Source: Raffaelea ambrosiae (taxonomy: Eukaryota; Ascomycota; Sordariomycetes; Ophiostomatales; Ophiostomataceae). From it: 64,000 bases of DNA. Positions 24,371 through 35,583 of this stretch are shown here, piece by piece; position 1 is the first letter of the stretch, and each line of letters begins with the position of its first letter. The translations under genes and the position numbers were made by a program. The notes beneath the pieces are model-generated. The model searched no databases and was not told where the DNA came from. It saw nothing but the letters and a program-made list of their open reading frames with translations. The stretch lies in assembly GCA_002778195.1 (NCBI GenBank), contig PCDI01000020.1, positions 25,243 to 89,242 of the forward strand, read 5' to 3'.

Positions 24371-25096
24371 TCAGACACCCCTCTGCTCTTCTTCCCGCTC
24401 CTTCTCCAACCGCCGCACCCGCCCTTCGGCTCGCTCAAACCGTGCCTCCACCGCGGCCACCCTCTGCGCGCCGGCCAACGCTTGGCCCGTGTAGTATCCC
24501 CGGACCAGACGCTCGCTCCTCCGCCGGAGCTCGGCCGTCTCGGCATCCAGAGCCTGTTGCCTGGCCGCCACGGCCTCCATCCGGGGCACCAGACCGACCA
24601 GATGGGCACTCAATGCCGAATCCGGCACGGGCGTATCGTTGACCGTCGCGCTCAGAGCCGAGGCAGTGGCCGGGAAGGCGGCGGCATAGCTCAGCACGGT
24701 GGCGCGGATTTCGTCGGGGTCGAGCTGGGTCGGGGGGAGGCCGTCGGGCGGCGACTGGAAGAGGGAAGGGTAGGTGTTGTCTGGAGGCGTTAGCAAGAAG
24801 AGCAACCGTCCAGTCGCAGCCAACCACGGACATTCTTCGCAACATCACGTACAGATCTTTAATAGCTCAGAGTACACCCGCACGCTGGCCACAAGGGATG
24901 CAAAGCGGTGCTCCAGCTCGGCCAGACTCTCCACCGTCGGGGGCACGACAACCTCGTCGGCATCGGCCGGGCCGTGGAGGATGTGCTCGATGCGCTGCAG
25001 ACGCGCCTGCAACAGCGAGAGCGTCGCCGTACTTGTGGCCGGCGTGGTATCCATGCTTTGGATGGCGTTGTGGAAGCCTTCAAAGAGAGTGGGCAT
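24371..25096 (-). CDS. Dynactin p24 subunit, RO-10/DCTN3-like
   Basis: Exons 25096-24853 and 24780-24371 are joined through a 72-bp intron (GTACGT donor, CTAAC branch, CCAG acceptor) and encode 217 residues. The protein is mostly helical. Near residue 28 it has TLSLLQARLQRIEHILHG, the short coiled coil typical of p22/p24 dynactin subunits, followed by a segment with LEHRFASLVASVRVYSELLK. The C-terminal third is a long charged coiled coil rich in Arg, Glu and Ala. In Neurospora the orthologous class is RO-10, a dynactin shoulder/arm component needed for nuclear distribution by dynein. Length fits. The assignment rests on pattern and size, so another small coiled-coil protein remains possible. 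Confidence 0.65.
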
Positions 25097-26336
25097 GGTG
25101 GGGAGGAACAGGTTTCTTCAATTCTTGTACTACAGACCGCCGTATTCGGGTTTCGTATGCGAAACAGGGAAGACAGGGAAGACGGGGAAGACAGGGAAGA
25201 CGGGGAAGACAGGGAAGCACCCAGTTCTGGATCAAAGCTTCGTGCACGTGTATTATCTCTGAGGTACACCGTAGGTTTACGCGTTGTGCAGTATGGGGAA
25301 AGGGCATTCCAAAGTTCGGGACTCTGATTGGCCCGCGGCCAGCATTCCCCAACGCCCTGTGCCGATCCGCCAATATGCAGCTTCCTTAAAAATCACACCC
25401 AAACGCCACAACGTGCCAAGGCCAGCTAGGACCCTCTGCCCAGAGCAATTGCCCAGCAATGTTATGTAAAAAGGAAAGGGGGGCGGCTGGTAACACGAAG
25501 CAGAAATGGAAAGGCAATCTCCAGGTTGTCAGCCTGATGAGAGCACATGTTTATCTGTAATAGCGCGTCGCCCATGGATGTCCGGCCGGTCGGCGGAAAA
25601 GAGTTGGTACAGTCCGACTGCCCTGAGACAAGACAACTAGCAGACCAGAGGAATGCCGCAAGGCCGCCTGACTAAGTAGGACCTGATTGCGGGGTTCCTG
25701 CACAGTGGCCCCTAGCAATAGCGATCGTCGCTCCTTCCTCTCCTGGGTCCTCGCCCGTCGGTTTAAGAAAGGCGAGATAGCTATCCGTCAAAAGCCGCTC
25801 GCGCATAGGAGAAAGCCACGAATAAAAAAGCAAAAAGTTCTTAGTCAAAAAGCAACCCCAAAAAGTTCGTCTTAGTCTAGCCAGATCTCGCCATATTCGA
25901 TCGCAACGGGACCCTCCCAGCACACGACAGTCCCGAGTTGCGGAGAAACACAGGAAACGCAAAAAAGGCGAAATACGAACAGACACCGGACAACAAGCAA
26001 ACGCTCCCTCCCTCCTTACCTTCTCTACTGTCACACGAATATTCCTCCAGGCGGCGACACCGACGAACCCCAACTCGACAGCCAACCGGAAAACGCCAGC
26101 GAAATCTCTTGGGACCACGAGCTCCAGGGACCAACTCCAGAAGCCGGATACCTGATCGCGTGCAACACAGGCGCCGGAAATTGGCTGTGCATCCCTGGGA
26201 CGGGACACACGGACGGAATCCATCGTTTTCTCTCGACTTTTCACGCGACATCCCTTGCGCAAGCATCAAACGTCTTCTCGACCTGTACAATCCTCCACGT
26301 CCTGCGATCCTCGACCTTTGTGCGCCTGGTCGAGCG
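25097..26336. other. Divergent promoter region of dynactin p24 and the AVT transporter
   Basis: Besides the 9-bp minisatellite at 25163-25214 no gene is supported. A 318-codon minus-strand frame covering 25877-26833 lies antisense to the first exons of the transporter and was rejected. Confidence 0.5.
25163..25214. repeat. 9-bp minisatellite (gggaagacR)
   Basis: About six units of agggaagac/ggggaagac alternate in an 18-bp higher-order pattern. They lie 70-120 bp upstream of the dynactin gene start, in the divergent promoter shared with the amino-acid transporter. Confidence 0.75.
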
Positions 26337-27435
26337 ATGACGGGATATCTGACCATTCCGGGTTCCGAACCAGGGCGAGCGAGTCCGGACGGGATGGGGC
26401 GGTAAGTGCCCAGAAGTTGAAGGCCGAAGCCGAAGCCGAAGCCGATGGCCGAAGTCGAAGACAATAGTTGAAGACAAAGTCGAAGACGACCAGTGCTGAC
26501 TGATTCTTCCAGAAGACGGCGAGCAAAAAGCCCCAAGGCTGGAGGTGGCGATGCTTCCATGCTGAGCAGCAACATCAACCTACTGAATACAAGTACGTAC
26601 GACGACGAAAAAAATAAACGGGAAGGGAAGCGGAGAGGGCAAGAGACTATGTGAGGGGAAGACAGTAGAAGAGACGGAGCTCGAGGGATGATCCCGGGAA
26701 AAAAGAGCCCGGGAAGAGGAAGAGAACGCGGAACGAAGGGGAGAAAGTGAACGAATGCATAGAATCTCCAATATACTTTTACTAATACCTCCCCAGTCGT
26801 CGGCGCTGGCACCCTCGCCATGCCAGCTGCCATGTCTCACATGGGCGTCCTTCTCGGCACCATCGTCATCGTCTGGTCCGGCATCACCTCCGCCTTTGGC
26901 CTCTACCTCCAGTCCCGCTGCGCCCGCTACCTCGACCGCGGCACCTCCTCCTTCTTCGCTCTCTCCCAGCTGACCTACCCCAACGCCGCCGTCGTCTTTG
27001 ACGCCGCCATTGCCGTCAAGTGCTTTGGCGTCGGCGTCTCGTACCTTATCATCATCGGCGACCTAATGCCGGGCGTCGTCCAGGGCTTCACGGGTGGGAC
27101 GCCGGACACTCTGGCAGCTTTCTTGGTGGATCGCAACTTTTGGATCACCGTGTTCATGCTGCTGATCATTCCACTGGCCTTCTTGCGGCGTCTGGACTCG
27201 CTCAAGTACACGAGCGTCATTGCGCTGGTGTCCATTGGCTACCTGATTATCTTGGTGGTGTATCACTTTGCGTCCGACTCGGTGGCCGAGCGCGGCGAGG
27301 TGCGGATGATTTCCTGGGCGGGCCCGGTGGCGATGTTGAGCAGTCTGCCGGTGGTGATCTTTGCGTATACATGCCATCAGAATGTAAGAAGAGAAACTCG
27401 AAGAAAGATAGAGAGAGAGAAAGAGAGAGAGAGAA

Positions 27436-27466
<31 letters not shown>

Positions 27467-28514
27467 AAGAGAGAGAGACGAAACGGGGACATACGTCAAA
27501 GAAGCTCGCTAACAAATCAGATGTTCTCCATTCTTAACGAGATCAAGGACAACTCGCCAGCCAGCGTCGTTGGCGTCATCGCCTCCAGCATCGGCTCGGC
27601 TGCGTCCATCTACATCCTGGTGGCCATCACGGGCTACCTGACCTTTGGCGACCGTGTCGTCGGCAATATTGTATCCATGTGTAGGTTTCAATGACACCAT
27701 ATCCCCAAAAGAACCTCCCAAATCCTTACAGGCGCTAATTCTCTCAGACCCCGCCAATATTGCTTCCACCATTGGCAAAGCTGCCATTGTCGTTCTCGTC
27801 ACGTTCAGCGTGCCCCTCCAGATCCACCCCTGCCGCGCCTCGCTCGACGCCGTGCTCAAGTGGCGGCCGAACAGGGCGACGACTCGCGGTGGCGCGAGCC
27901 ACGGCGCTGGTGGACCCTCCTCCCCTCCGTCGAGCCACAGCCACCCCTTGCTGCCGACCCCTGTCCAGACGGACAGCCACGGCGCGCCCGTGGCGGCCCT
28001 GTCCGACATCCGCTTTGCCTTGTTGACGACTGTCATTATTGTGCTGAGCTATGTCACCGCGCTCAGCGTGTCCTCCCTCGACCGCGTGCTGGCCTATGTA
28101 GGCAGCACCGGCTCGACGGCCATTTCCTTCATCTTGCCCGGCCTGTTCTACTACAAGATCAGCGACCCGGACAGCATCCACCACCAGCGCCTGACCAAGG
28201 AAGACGACGATGCCACAAGTGCGGGCGGCGCGTTTGACTCGGCGTCGGAAGACGAGGAGGAGACCGACCTGGATCTGCGCGACTCCACCCTCCTCTCGAG
28301 CGTGCCCAGCCTCGCCGCGTCGGTGCACAGCCACCACACGACGACGAGCAGCATCCGGGCGTCGCTGCGGAGCCGCCGCCGGCGGTGGCGGTGGGACCTG
28401 GAGCACATTGAGCACGAGATGCTGCGGCAGATGGCGCTGGCGCTGGCGATCTACGGCGTGTGTGTGATGGTGGTGTGTCTTGTGATGAACCTTTTTTTCA
28501 CAGTCGCGCATTAA
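26337..28514 (+). CDS. Vacuolar amino-acid transporter, AVT5/6/7-like (SLC38 type)
   Basis: Five exons encode 552 residues with matching phases throughout: 26337-26401, 26513-26592, 26797-27383, 27521-27680 and 27748-28514. Introns are 111, 204, 137 and 67 bp. After a basic cytoplasmic head the sequence reads SSNINLLNTIVGAGTLAMP, the first-helix signature of the AAAP superfamily. About ten further membrane helices follow, among them TVFMLLIIPLAFLRRL and the late STGSTAISFILPGLFYY. A long polar loop rich in Ser, Asp and Glu (residues about 445-510) precedes the last helix. Fungal members with this layout export amino acids across the vacuolar membrane. Substrate cannot be read from sequence. 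Introns 1 and 3 consist largely of CCGAAG and GA microsatellites. Confidence 0.85.
27395..27480 (+). repeat. (GA)n microsatellite inside intron 3 of the AVT gene
   Basis: About 80 bp of gagagaaagaga fill most of the 137-bp intron between the donor at 27384 and the CTAAC branch near 27509. Confidence 0.85.
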
Positions 28515-30828
28515 GGGTGGGTGGTGGAGGGTGAATGATGAAGAAAGACGAGATGGGTTTTTTTTTCTCGCCCCGAAGTGAGGGCGAAAGAAAGACAAGA
28601 AGCCTGCTCTTCTCCAATGTATGAATCATTCTTTGGTGTTATTCTCTTTTCAGTATGCGCATTTTCGCATTTTCACCGTCACGTGGGGCATGGGCAGGAG
28701 TTTTTAATGTTGTTTGTTGTTTTCTTCTCTTCTTGTGTCTTATTTGTTTTTGTTTTTGTTTTTATTTTTATTTTTTGTCTTAATAGGAAGGCAAACCCCT
28801 TTTTCTTGGTTAATGGGTGGCCAGACTCAGTTTCTAGGGTATATCGATTTAGCAATCAACCTCGTCTAAAAGAAGCATTCTACGAGCATGATATTATCCT
28901 CGGGCCAGAATAAGTACATTAATCCTACTTTTCACGAGCGTGTTAACACCACAACACTTCATGGAATCTTTGCAAGGATCTGGAGCGTATCAGAGTCTAC
29001 CTCTGAGGCTGTAGTAATGGTCGTCTATGGCTCCTTGCATTCATAAAAGTCGTTTGATGGACCTCCCTTGATTGTCCAGCCAGCCCATTTATTCAGACAA
29101 CGTGAAGCTCTCCCTGCCCTCCCCCCAGCATTTCGGCGATTGTCGGTGATTTAGCATTTGTTTCGTCTGCCCCCTTGCTCGGGACTTACCTTGATCGGGG
29201 CCTGCCAAAATTCGACGCGGACGTGTCGGACGGACGCGGTTGGGTTGCACAGCATGCCACAGCTCCTCAACAGTAGTCATCTGCTCTCCGAGCTGCACAT
29301 AACCCAATTTCTGTACTGTTCTTCTCCTAGTACCCTGGAACGACGACAAGTTGGCAGCGGCGAGGTCCACAAAGAATCAGTCCACTTTGTCTGTCTGGGT
29401 TTGTTGCGTCGCCAGACTGGGCTAGCTGGCCTGATGCACCTGGTATTTAAAGGAGTCCAGCTTGCCGGTCTGGCTTGTGTTGGCTGGTACACCAAGCATG
29501 TATGACATATATTACTCGGTTGGTGAGCCTGGCACCTCGTGTACAACAGACTCGTCTGGCATGAGCTCGGGTGATGGTGCGCCTGACCGTCGCCCTCTTT
29601 CAAATGCGTCGTCAATGATGTCTTTTTCTGGGCTTTCCGTGGTGGAAATGTTTCAAGGTCGCGATGATAAAGTCGACGAATCTGGTGGAAACCTATGTTG
29701 TATGCCTACCCATTTAAATACAATTTGAAATGCATCCATGGCCGATGTCCCATTGTTTGAGGGCCCTTGTTTAATGGATGTTCTTTCACAATGTGGCGTT
29801 CTTTACATTCGTCTTTGTTCACTATTCCTCTGGGATTGGTAAGAATGAACAAAGATACAGTCAAAGCCCACAAATAACAAGCATGCAAAAATCACAATAA
29901 GAATTGAGCAGACGATATCTTTGTCCACCGGGCTGTGTTATTCCAAATCTGGCATCTGCGCGCACACAGCTCTTTCTTGTGCCAAGAGAAACATCGCACG
30001 ACAGGCGGTGTCTTGCTTTTCCGACTAGTCAATGGTATCGTCTCGTCTCTCAAGGTGCACCTCCACCTGAACACATGTGCTTCCGTGTGTGTCCATCTCT
30101 GTCAGGCACAGACTTCAGTTAATACCAAACGGCAGCCTAAGGCCAGCCAGACCCCGGCAACGGGAGCAGGCCAACAAAAACAGACAGCACGTCTCCTCTC
30201 CACAGTGACGTCCGTCCCTTCCCCATTCAGCGCCATGTGGCTACCGAGATCCCGTCGTTCCTTCCTCCGCGACGTCCCTTCCAGATCTGTTGGGGCGCAC
30301 CCGCCACCAAAAGTCCAGGGCTAAGAAACATAAAAGTAATCAAACGCAAACACAAACACAGGTGCACACAGCCGGGCGTACAGAAAAGGAAAGCATGCGG
30401 TTGGTCTGAGGGCAAGAAAAAAACACTCGGGTACAGAAAATTTAATTTCCTTTTTGTCGTCACCCAGACCAGATCTTGCAACGTGCTGCAACTTCTTGCA
30501 ACCCCTTGCAACCTCTGTCACTCGACGGCCTCGTTGTCACTCTCTCCCTCCCCGTTGCACGTCCCCGAGACACTTGGACACCTCCTTTTCACCTTCCATC
30601 ATTTGAGGCCAGTCACTCGTGTTAAATCTTCGAACTCCTGGCCTTCTCCTCATCTCCCACAGAAAGGACACAAGAGAGCCATCTTTTTGCGATCTTCTTC
30701 TGGGATCATCTCCAACACCCTTTTTTATTTGTTTGTTGAAAATCGTTTCCCTCATATTTCAATGAGGAAGTCAGAAAACACTCAAAAATATTTGTCAAAT
30801 ATCCCCGAACCCTCCTCAGACCAGCGAG
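28515..30828. other. Intergenic region upstream of the GH55 gene
   Basis: No credible gene is seen on either strand. The right end contains four YTGCAAC words at exact 10-bp spacing (30476-30512) and a pyrimidine-rich leader of the glucanase gene. Confidence 0.5.
30476..30512 (+). promoter_or_regulatory. Four YTGCAAC words at 10-bp spacing
   Basis: TTGCAAC, CTGCAAC, TTGCAAC and TTGCAAC start at 30476, 30486, 30496 and 30506. The exact helical-turn spacing and the position about 320-350 bp before the GH55 start make a protein-binding array plausible. No known factor is assigned. Confidence 0.35.
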
Positions 30829-33569
30829 ATGCGGTATCTTGCCATCTTGGGGCTCCTGGCGAGCCTGGCCGTTCATGATATCGCCCAGGCTCTTCAAGCT
30901 CCTGCAGACTACTGGATGAACGCAATTCCTCACAACGGCCTTGCGCCCTTCAACGCCGACAAGAGCTACAAGATCTTCCGCAATGTGAAAGACTATGGAG
31001 CCAAGGGTGATGGAGGTGAGGAGCAGATAGATTCTTGCAACGATACACTCCCATTGCAAACGTGCTGACCATTCTCTCCACACAGTCACGGACGACACGG
31101 CTGCCATCAACCTAGCCATGAGCTCTGGTGGCCGTTGCGGTGGCCAAACAAACTGTGTCGGCTCTACCACGACTCCGGCCGTTGTGTATTTTCCTGCTGG
31201 GTAAGCTCCTGTTTTGGGCATTGATATTTTGACTGCGGCAATTTCGGAGGCCCGGCCCCTAACAGAAAATAGGACCTACATGATCTCGTCCTCCATCCTT
31301 GACTTCTACTACACGCAGATCATTGGCGACCCTAACCACATGCCCACCATCAAGGCCACCAGCAATTTCGTGGCCAACATCATCGGTATGCTGGACGCGG
31401 ACGTGTACGTCAATGGCAAGCTGAAGTACACCTCTACGAATGTTTTCTTTCGCCAGCTACGTAACATTCGCTTCGACACCACCGATGTCCCGGGCGCTGT
31501 GACTGCTGTTCACTGGCCATCTGCTCAAGCCACATCCATCCTAAACTGCGTCTTCGTGCTGTCTCCCGATCCGAGTCGGCACCACACCGGCATCTTCATG
31601 GAAGAAGGCAGTGGTGGCTTTATAGGCGACCTGGTCTTTTATGGCGGTGAATACGGGTGTCAGCTGGGGAACCAGCAGTACACCATGCGCAATATGACAT
31701 TCTTCAATTCCAAGACAGCCATCCTGCAGATCTGGAACTGGGCCTGGACATACAAGTCGATCTTTGTCTACAACTGTGAGATCGGGCTCAACATGAGCGG
31801 ACCCATCATCGGCTCTGTCTCCTTGCTGGATTCGGGATTCTTCAACACACCCACTGGCATCATTTCTGGCCGCAGCCCAGGAACTCAGGCCAAGCCAGGC
31901 GCCGGCTCGCTGGTCATGGAAAATGTGGCCTTTCAAAATGTAACCGACGCAGTACTTGGTCCAAACGGCACCATCATCGATGGCAACCAGACTGGGGAGC
32001 CTCTGATCAAGAGGGGTTTCGTATATGTGAGTATAGTTTACCGACATGACCAACTTCGCTGGACCCCAACGATCATGGTGGAACTAACAGGCTCATGTGC
32101 AGGGCAACACATATGTGCCGAACGGGCCAAACGTGAACCTGGTATCCGACGATACCTACTTCCCCGAGGCGCCAGATCTCAGACTGAGCGGCAGATACTA
32201 TGAGCGGACGAGACCCCAGTACTCTTACCTAAACACGTCTCAAATCCTATGTGCACGAGCGCACGGGGTCAAAGGTGATGGTGTCACGGACGATACCGAC
32301 GCATTGAATGCATTCTTTGCCCTAGGCCACGAGAGATACCAAGATTCAGTGGCCTTTGTCGATGCTGGTTACTACTTGGTTACTGACACCATCCGAATCC
32401 CGCCAAACGTGCGTATTGTCGGCGAGGCACTGGCTTCCGTGATCCTGGGAACCGGACCCAAATTCCAAAACATGAGCAAGCCGCACCCCGTTGTCCAAGT
32501 TGGCAGACCCGGGGAACACGGGTACGTAGAGTGGTCAGACATGATTGTGTCGACACAAGGCCCCGCCGCTGGAGCCGTGCTCATCGAGTACAATCTGGAG
32601 ACATATACAGGACCCTGTATACCCAGTTCCCCTCCATCTGGAATGTGGGATGTGCATGTTCGCGTTGGCGGATTTGCTGGCTCGAACCTGCAGTTGCAAC
32701 AATGCGCCAAGACTCCTCAACTCACCAACAATATCGTCTCGGAATGCATCGGCTCCTATCTGAGCATGCACATTACCAAATATGCTACGAATCTCTACAT
32801 GGAAAACAACTGGTTCTGGGTGGCGGATCACGACATTGAAGACGCTCAGAGTTCGCAAATTTCTGTCTATGGCGGCCGTGGTCTCCTGGTGGAGGCGTCC
32901 CAGGGCGTCATCTGGATGGTGGCCTCCTGTGCTGAACATCATACGAAATACCAGTACCAGTTGGTCAACACGCAGAGTATCTGGATGGGCATGATCCAGA
33001 CAGAGACCCCATACTATCAGCCCAATCCCGCGGCACCGGCCCCGTTCACTTATGTGGACGCTGCACGGCATGACCCCGATTTCAACACCGACTGCCAAAA
33101 TGCCGCAGCCGGCGCACCGTGTGCGATGGCTTGGGGTCTACGCGTGATCAACTCGACGAACATATCCGTGTATGGTGCAGGACTCTACTCGTTTTTCAAC
33201 AACTACGACACATCGTGCAGTGCTCCTGGCAACGGCGAGATCTGCCAGGCACGCATGGTTTACACGGATTCTAAAACCGGCCCCACCACGGAGACAGATG
33301 GCACCTCGTTCGGAGTGGATATCTACAATCTCAACACGATCGGCTCGGTCAGCATGATTCAACACGAGAGTGCTGACGTTGCCATGTTCCGCGAAAATGT
33401 GGCCGGGTACACATCGTGCGTTGCTCTGTTTCATTCCGGCCTCAACACCACTGTGTCCGATCCCGTTGAGCCTTCCGGGCCTGTGTTCACCATGATACCC
33501 ACGACAACCGTGCCATTCCCTCTTCCTGTGCCAGGACAAACGAACTGCAACTATACGTATGTTTGGTAA
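30829..33569 (+). CDS. Secreted glucan 1,3-beta-glucosidase, GH55 family
   Basis: Exons 30829-31015, 31086-31200, 31273-32026 and 32103-33569 encode 840 residues; introns are 70, 72 and 76 bp and all phases fit. Residues 1-20 are a hydrophobic signal peptide. Two copies of the pectate-lyase-like beta-helix opening appear: VKDYGAKGDGVTDDTAAIN near residues 53-71 and AHGVKGDGVTDDTDALN near 405-421. This tandem double beta-helix is the architecture of GH55. The second half also has the typical MIQTETPYYQPNP and a Cys-containing C-terminus. GH55 enzymes release glucose from the non-reducing end of beta-1,3-glucan, used in wall remodelling, mycoparasitism or callose and laminarin use. Many N-glycosylation sites (NMT, NMS, NVT, NTS) fit secretion. 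I did not assign the catalytic acid with confidence. Confidence 0.93.
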
Positions 33570-35115
33570 CAATAGAAAATCGCAGTTCGGGAGTGGCAAA
33601 CCAGCAACTTGCGTGTGGTTCTCACTGTTTTTCTTTCGTTGCAATTATGGGGGGATACTAGAGTGGCGGGGGGTGGAAGGCATGTTCGGGGGAGACTAGG
33701 GGGTCGATGTGATGATCCTGGTGTAGTCTCAGTGTAAAGGTGGAATAGTAAAACACGGCGTGGATGGTAAGGACCAGAAAATATCCCCGCGGCTTAGTTA
33801 TTTACATTGAGCTTCTTAGTTGATTTAGACCATGGAAGTTGCTTCAGTCAAGCTGCTGATAGCAGGAGAGGGGGAAAATGCATTATCATTTTGACAAGCG
33901 CAAGGCCCATTGATGCCTCTGCAAAGAAAGGGCCCTTTGAACAGTTCTCAATGCAGTCGGGTAGCAGGAAGTGTCCGATTTCTTTGTCATTTATACACAT
34001 GTTGAAGAATGCAGCTTTGCCATGTCACCAGACTGCATTCACACACAAGGAACTCACAGTGGACAATAAAACATCCCATCAGAATTTTCAACTCCTACGC
34101 TACAGTAAAGATATGAAGAGGCCAAGGTCCAGACTCGCCAAATTGGGTTTGGGTAGACAAGTGAGGCAGGCCTCTTTTGACATGATTGAACGTGAACAGT
34201 GACAAAGGAAAAAAAAGAAAAAAAGGAATAGACAAAGGAAAACAGCAACGATGTCAACTGAGAGGCATCTTTTTGAGGCTGCCCTCATCAAATGCATGCA
34301 GCCGAATACTGCCATCGGGGCGCATCATCGTTCTTCATCCTTCCAACAAAGCAACAATACAGTGTCCAAGGCTGCTCCGAATCCATGATTCTTTCAAAGA
34401 CAAAATCATGGAAACGTCAGGAGATTAGAATAGAAGGCAACGAGATAGTACACAGATAAAGGTGCAGAAAGAACTGAATAAAATAGCAAAATATGAAAAA
34501 AAAAAGCAACGGCGAGAAAAGAAAGCGCAATTTTCTTTCCGTCTTGGCTGGTTCTTGCGTCTCCAATGTGTTTGTTCTGTTGGGCTGTGCTGTCTGTCCG
34601 GTCTTTTTCACCCGCACGCCCCAGGCGAGTGATTTGGCAAGGCTACCAAGGTAACCATGAAAAAAAATGGTGAACGATAAAAGTTCGAGGTTGGTCAATG
34701 GAGGCCGTGTAAAAGAACGGCAACGAAATGAAGCAAAAAAAAGGTAATGGTAGAAAAGAAAACACGAATGCGTTAATGGGTATCGGCGAGAAAAAACTTG
34801 GCTGGTGCAAGCGGAACAGAAGTTCAGGAGAAGCGAACAAAAAAGTTGATAACAGAATTGGACGAGAAATAGAGAAAAGACCGGGACGACAGCAGCGGAC
34901 GGTTTCAACAGGGAGTGTTGATCATGAGGGAGACATGCACCATTATCAACATCTGAATAGAGGCGAAAAAGAGTTCATCGAGAACGGGGAAGAGTTGCGC
35001 ATATGGGGGGTTTGCGGAGAAAAGAAGAGAAGAAATTGGGTAGAAAACAGCATATGCTGTCTCTGGGGGAAGGGGGGTTGAGGTCTCGTTTGCGCTTTTC
35101 ATGTTATTTCCTCTT
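33570..35115. other. Intergenic region downstream of the GH55 gene
   Basis: It contains the 3' region of the glucanase and that of the convergent Ser/Thr-rich gene. Short frames have no recognisable domain. Confidence 0.5.
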
Positions 35116-35583
35116 TTACAAGAAAGCGGCCACAGCGACACCGGCGACACCGGCCACCACGACGTTCAGGAAGCCGGGGCTCATGATCGTGGCGGCATTG
35201 GTCGGCACGGCCGAGGCGGAGGTGGTCGCAGACGGGCTGGTGGTGGTCAGAACGACGGCAGTCGATGTCGTGGTAGCGCCCGTGTGCGAAGTCGAAGACG
35301 ACGACGTGGTCTTGGTCGAGGACTTGGTGATAGTGGCGTTGGTGTAGGTCGTCGGCAGCTTGAAACCGGACGAGACTGCAGACGAATAGGTGGACGTGCT
35401 GCTCGTGGTCGGCGGGATGCTGGTGGTGCTGTTGACGGGCGTGGCCGTGGTGGTGGCAATGACGCGGGAAATGGTCATGGTCTTGGTGAGAACCTGGGTA
35501 GACGTGCAGGTCGTCGTGGGCAGGTCGTCGGCGACAGCCAGCAGGGGCAGCACAAGGGCCGAGAGGATGGCAGCGACACGCAT
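35116..35583 (-). CDS. Ser/Thr-rich GPI-anchored cell-wall protein
   Basis: One exon encodes 155 residues. Residues 1-18 (MRVAAILSALVLPLLAVA) are a signal peptide. The middle is almost entirely Ser, Thr, Ala and Val, suited to heavy O-mannosylation, with a few N-glycosylation sites. The C-terminus is a small-residue site (SPG) followed by a hydrophobic tail (VVVAGVAGVAVAAFL), the signal for GPI attachment. No enzyme domain is present. The start at 35583 was chosen because the in-frame ATG at 35880 would place over 90 low-quality residues before the signal peptide. A long pyrimidine-rich leader precedes it. A structural or adhesive wall protein is the likely role. Confidence 0.7.
   Translation of the reverse strand: MRVAAILSALVLPLLAVADDLPTTTCTSTQVLTKTMTISRVIATTTATPVNSTTSIPPTTSSTSTYSSAVSSGFKLPTTYTNATITKSSTKTTSSSSTSHTGATTTSTAVVLTTTSPSATTSASAVPTNAATIMSPGFLNVVVAGVAGVAVAAFL

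Noticed and set aside
25877..26833. 318-codon minus-strand frame
   Set aside because: It is antisense to AVT exons 1-2 and introns; the plus-strand exons have matching phases and a conserved membrane helix.
30237..30878. 213-codon plus-strand frame overlapping the GH55 start
   Set aside because: It is in another frame from the glucanase and consists of promoter and leader sequence.
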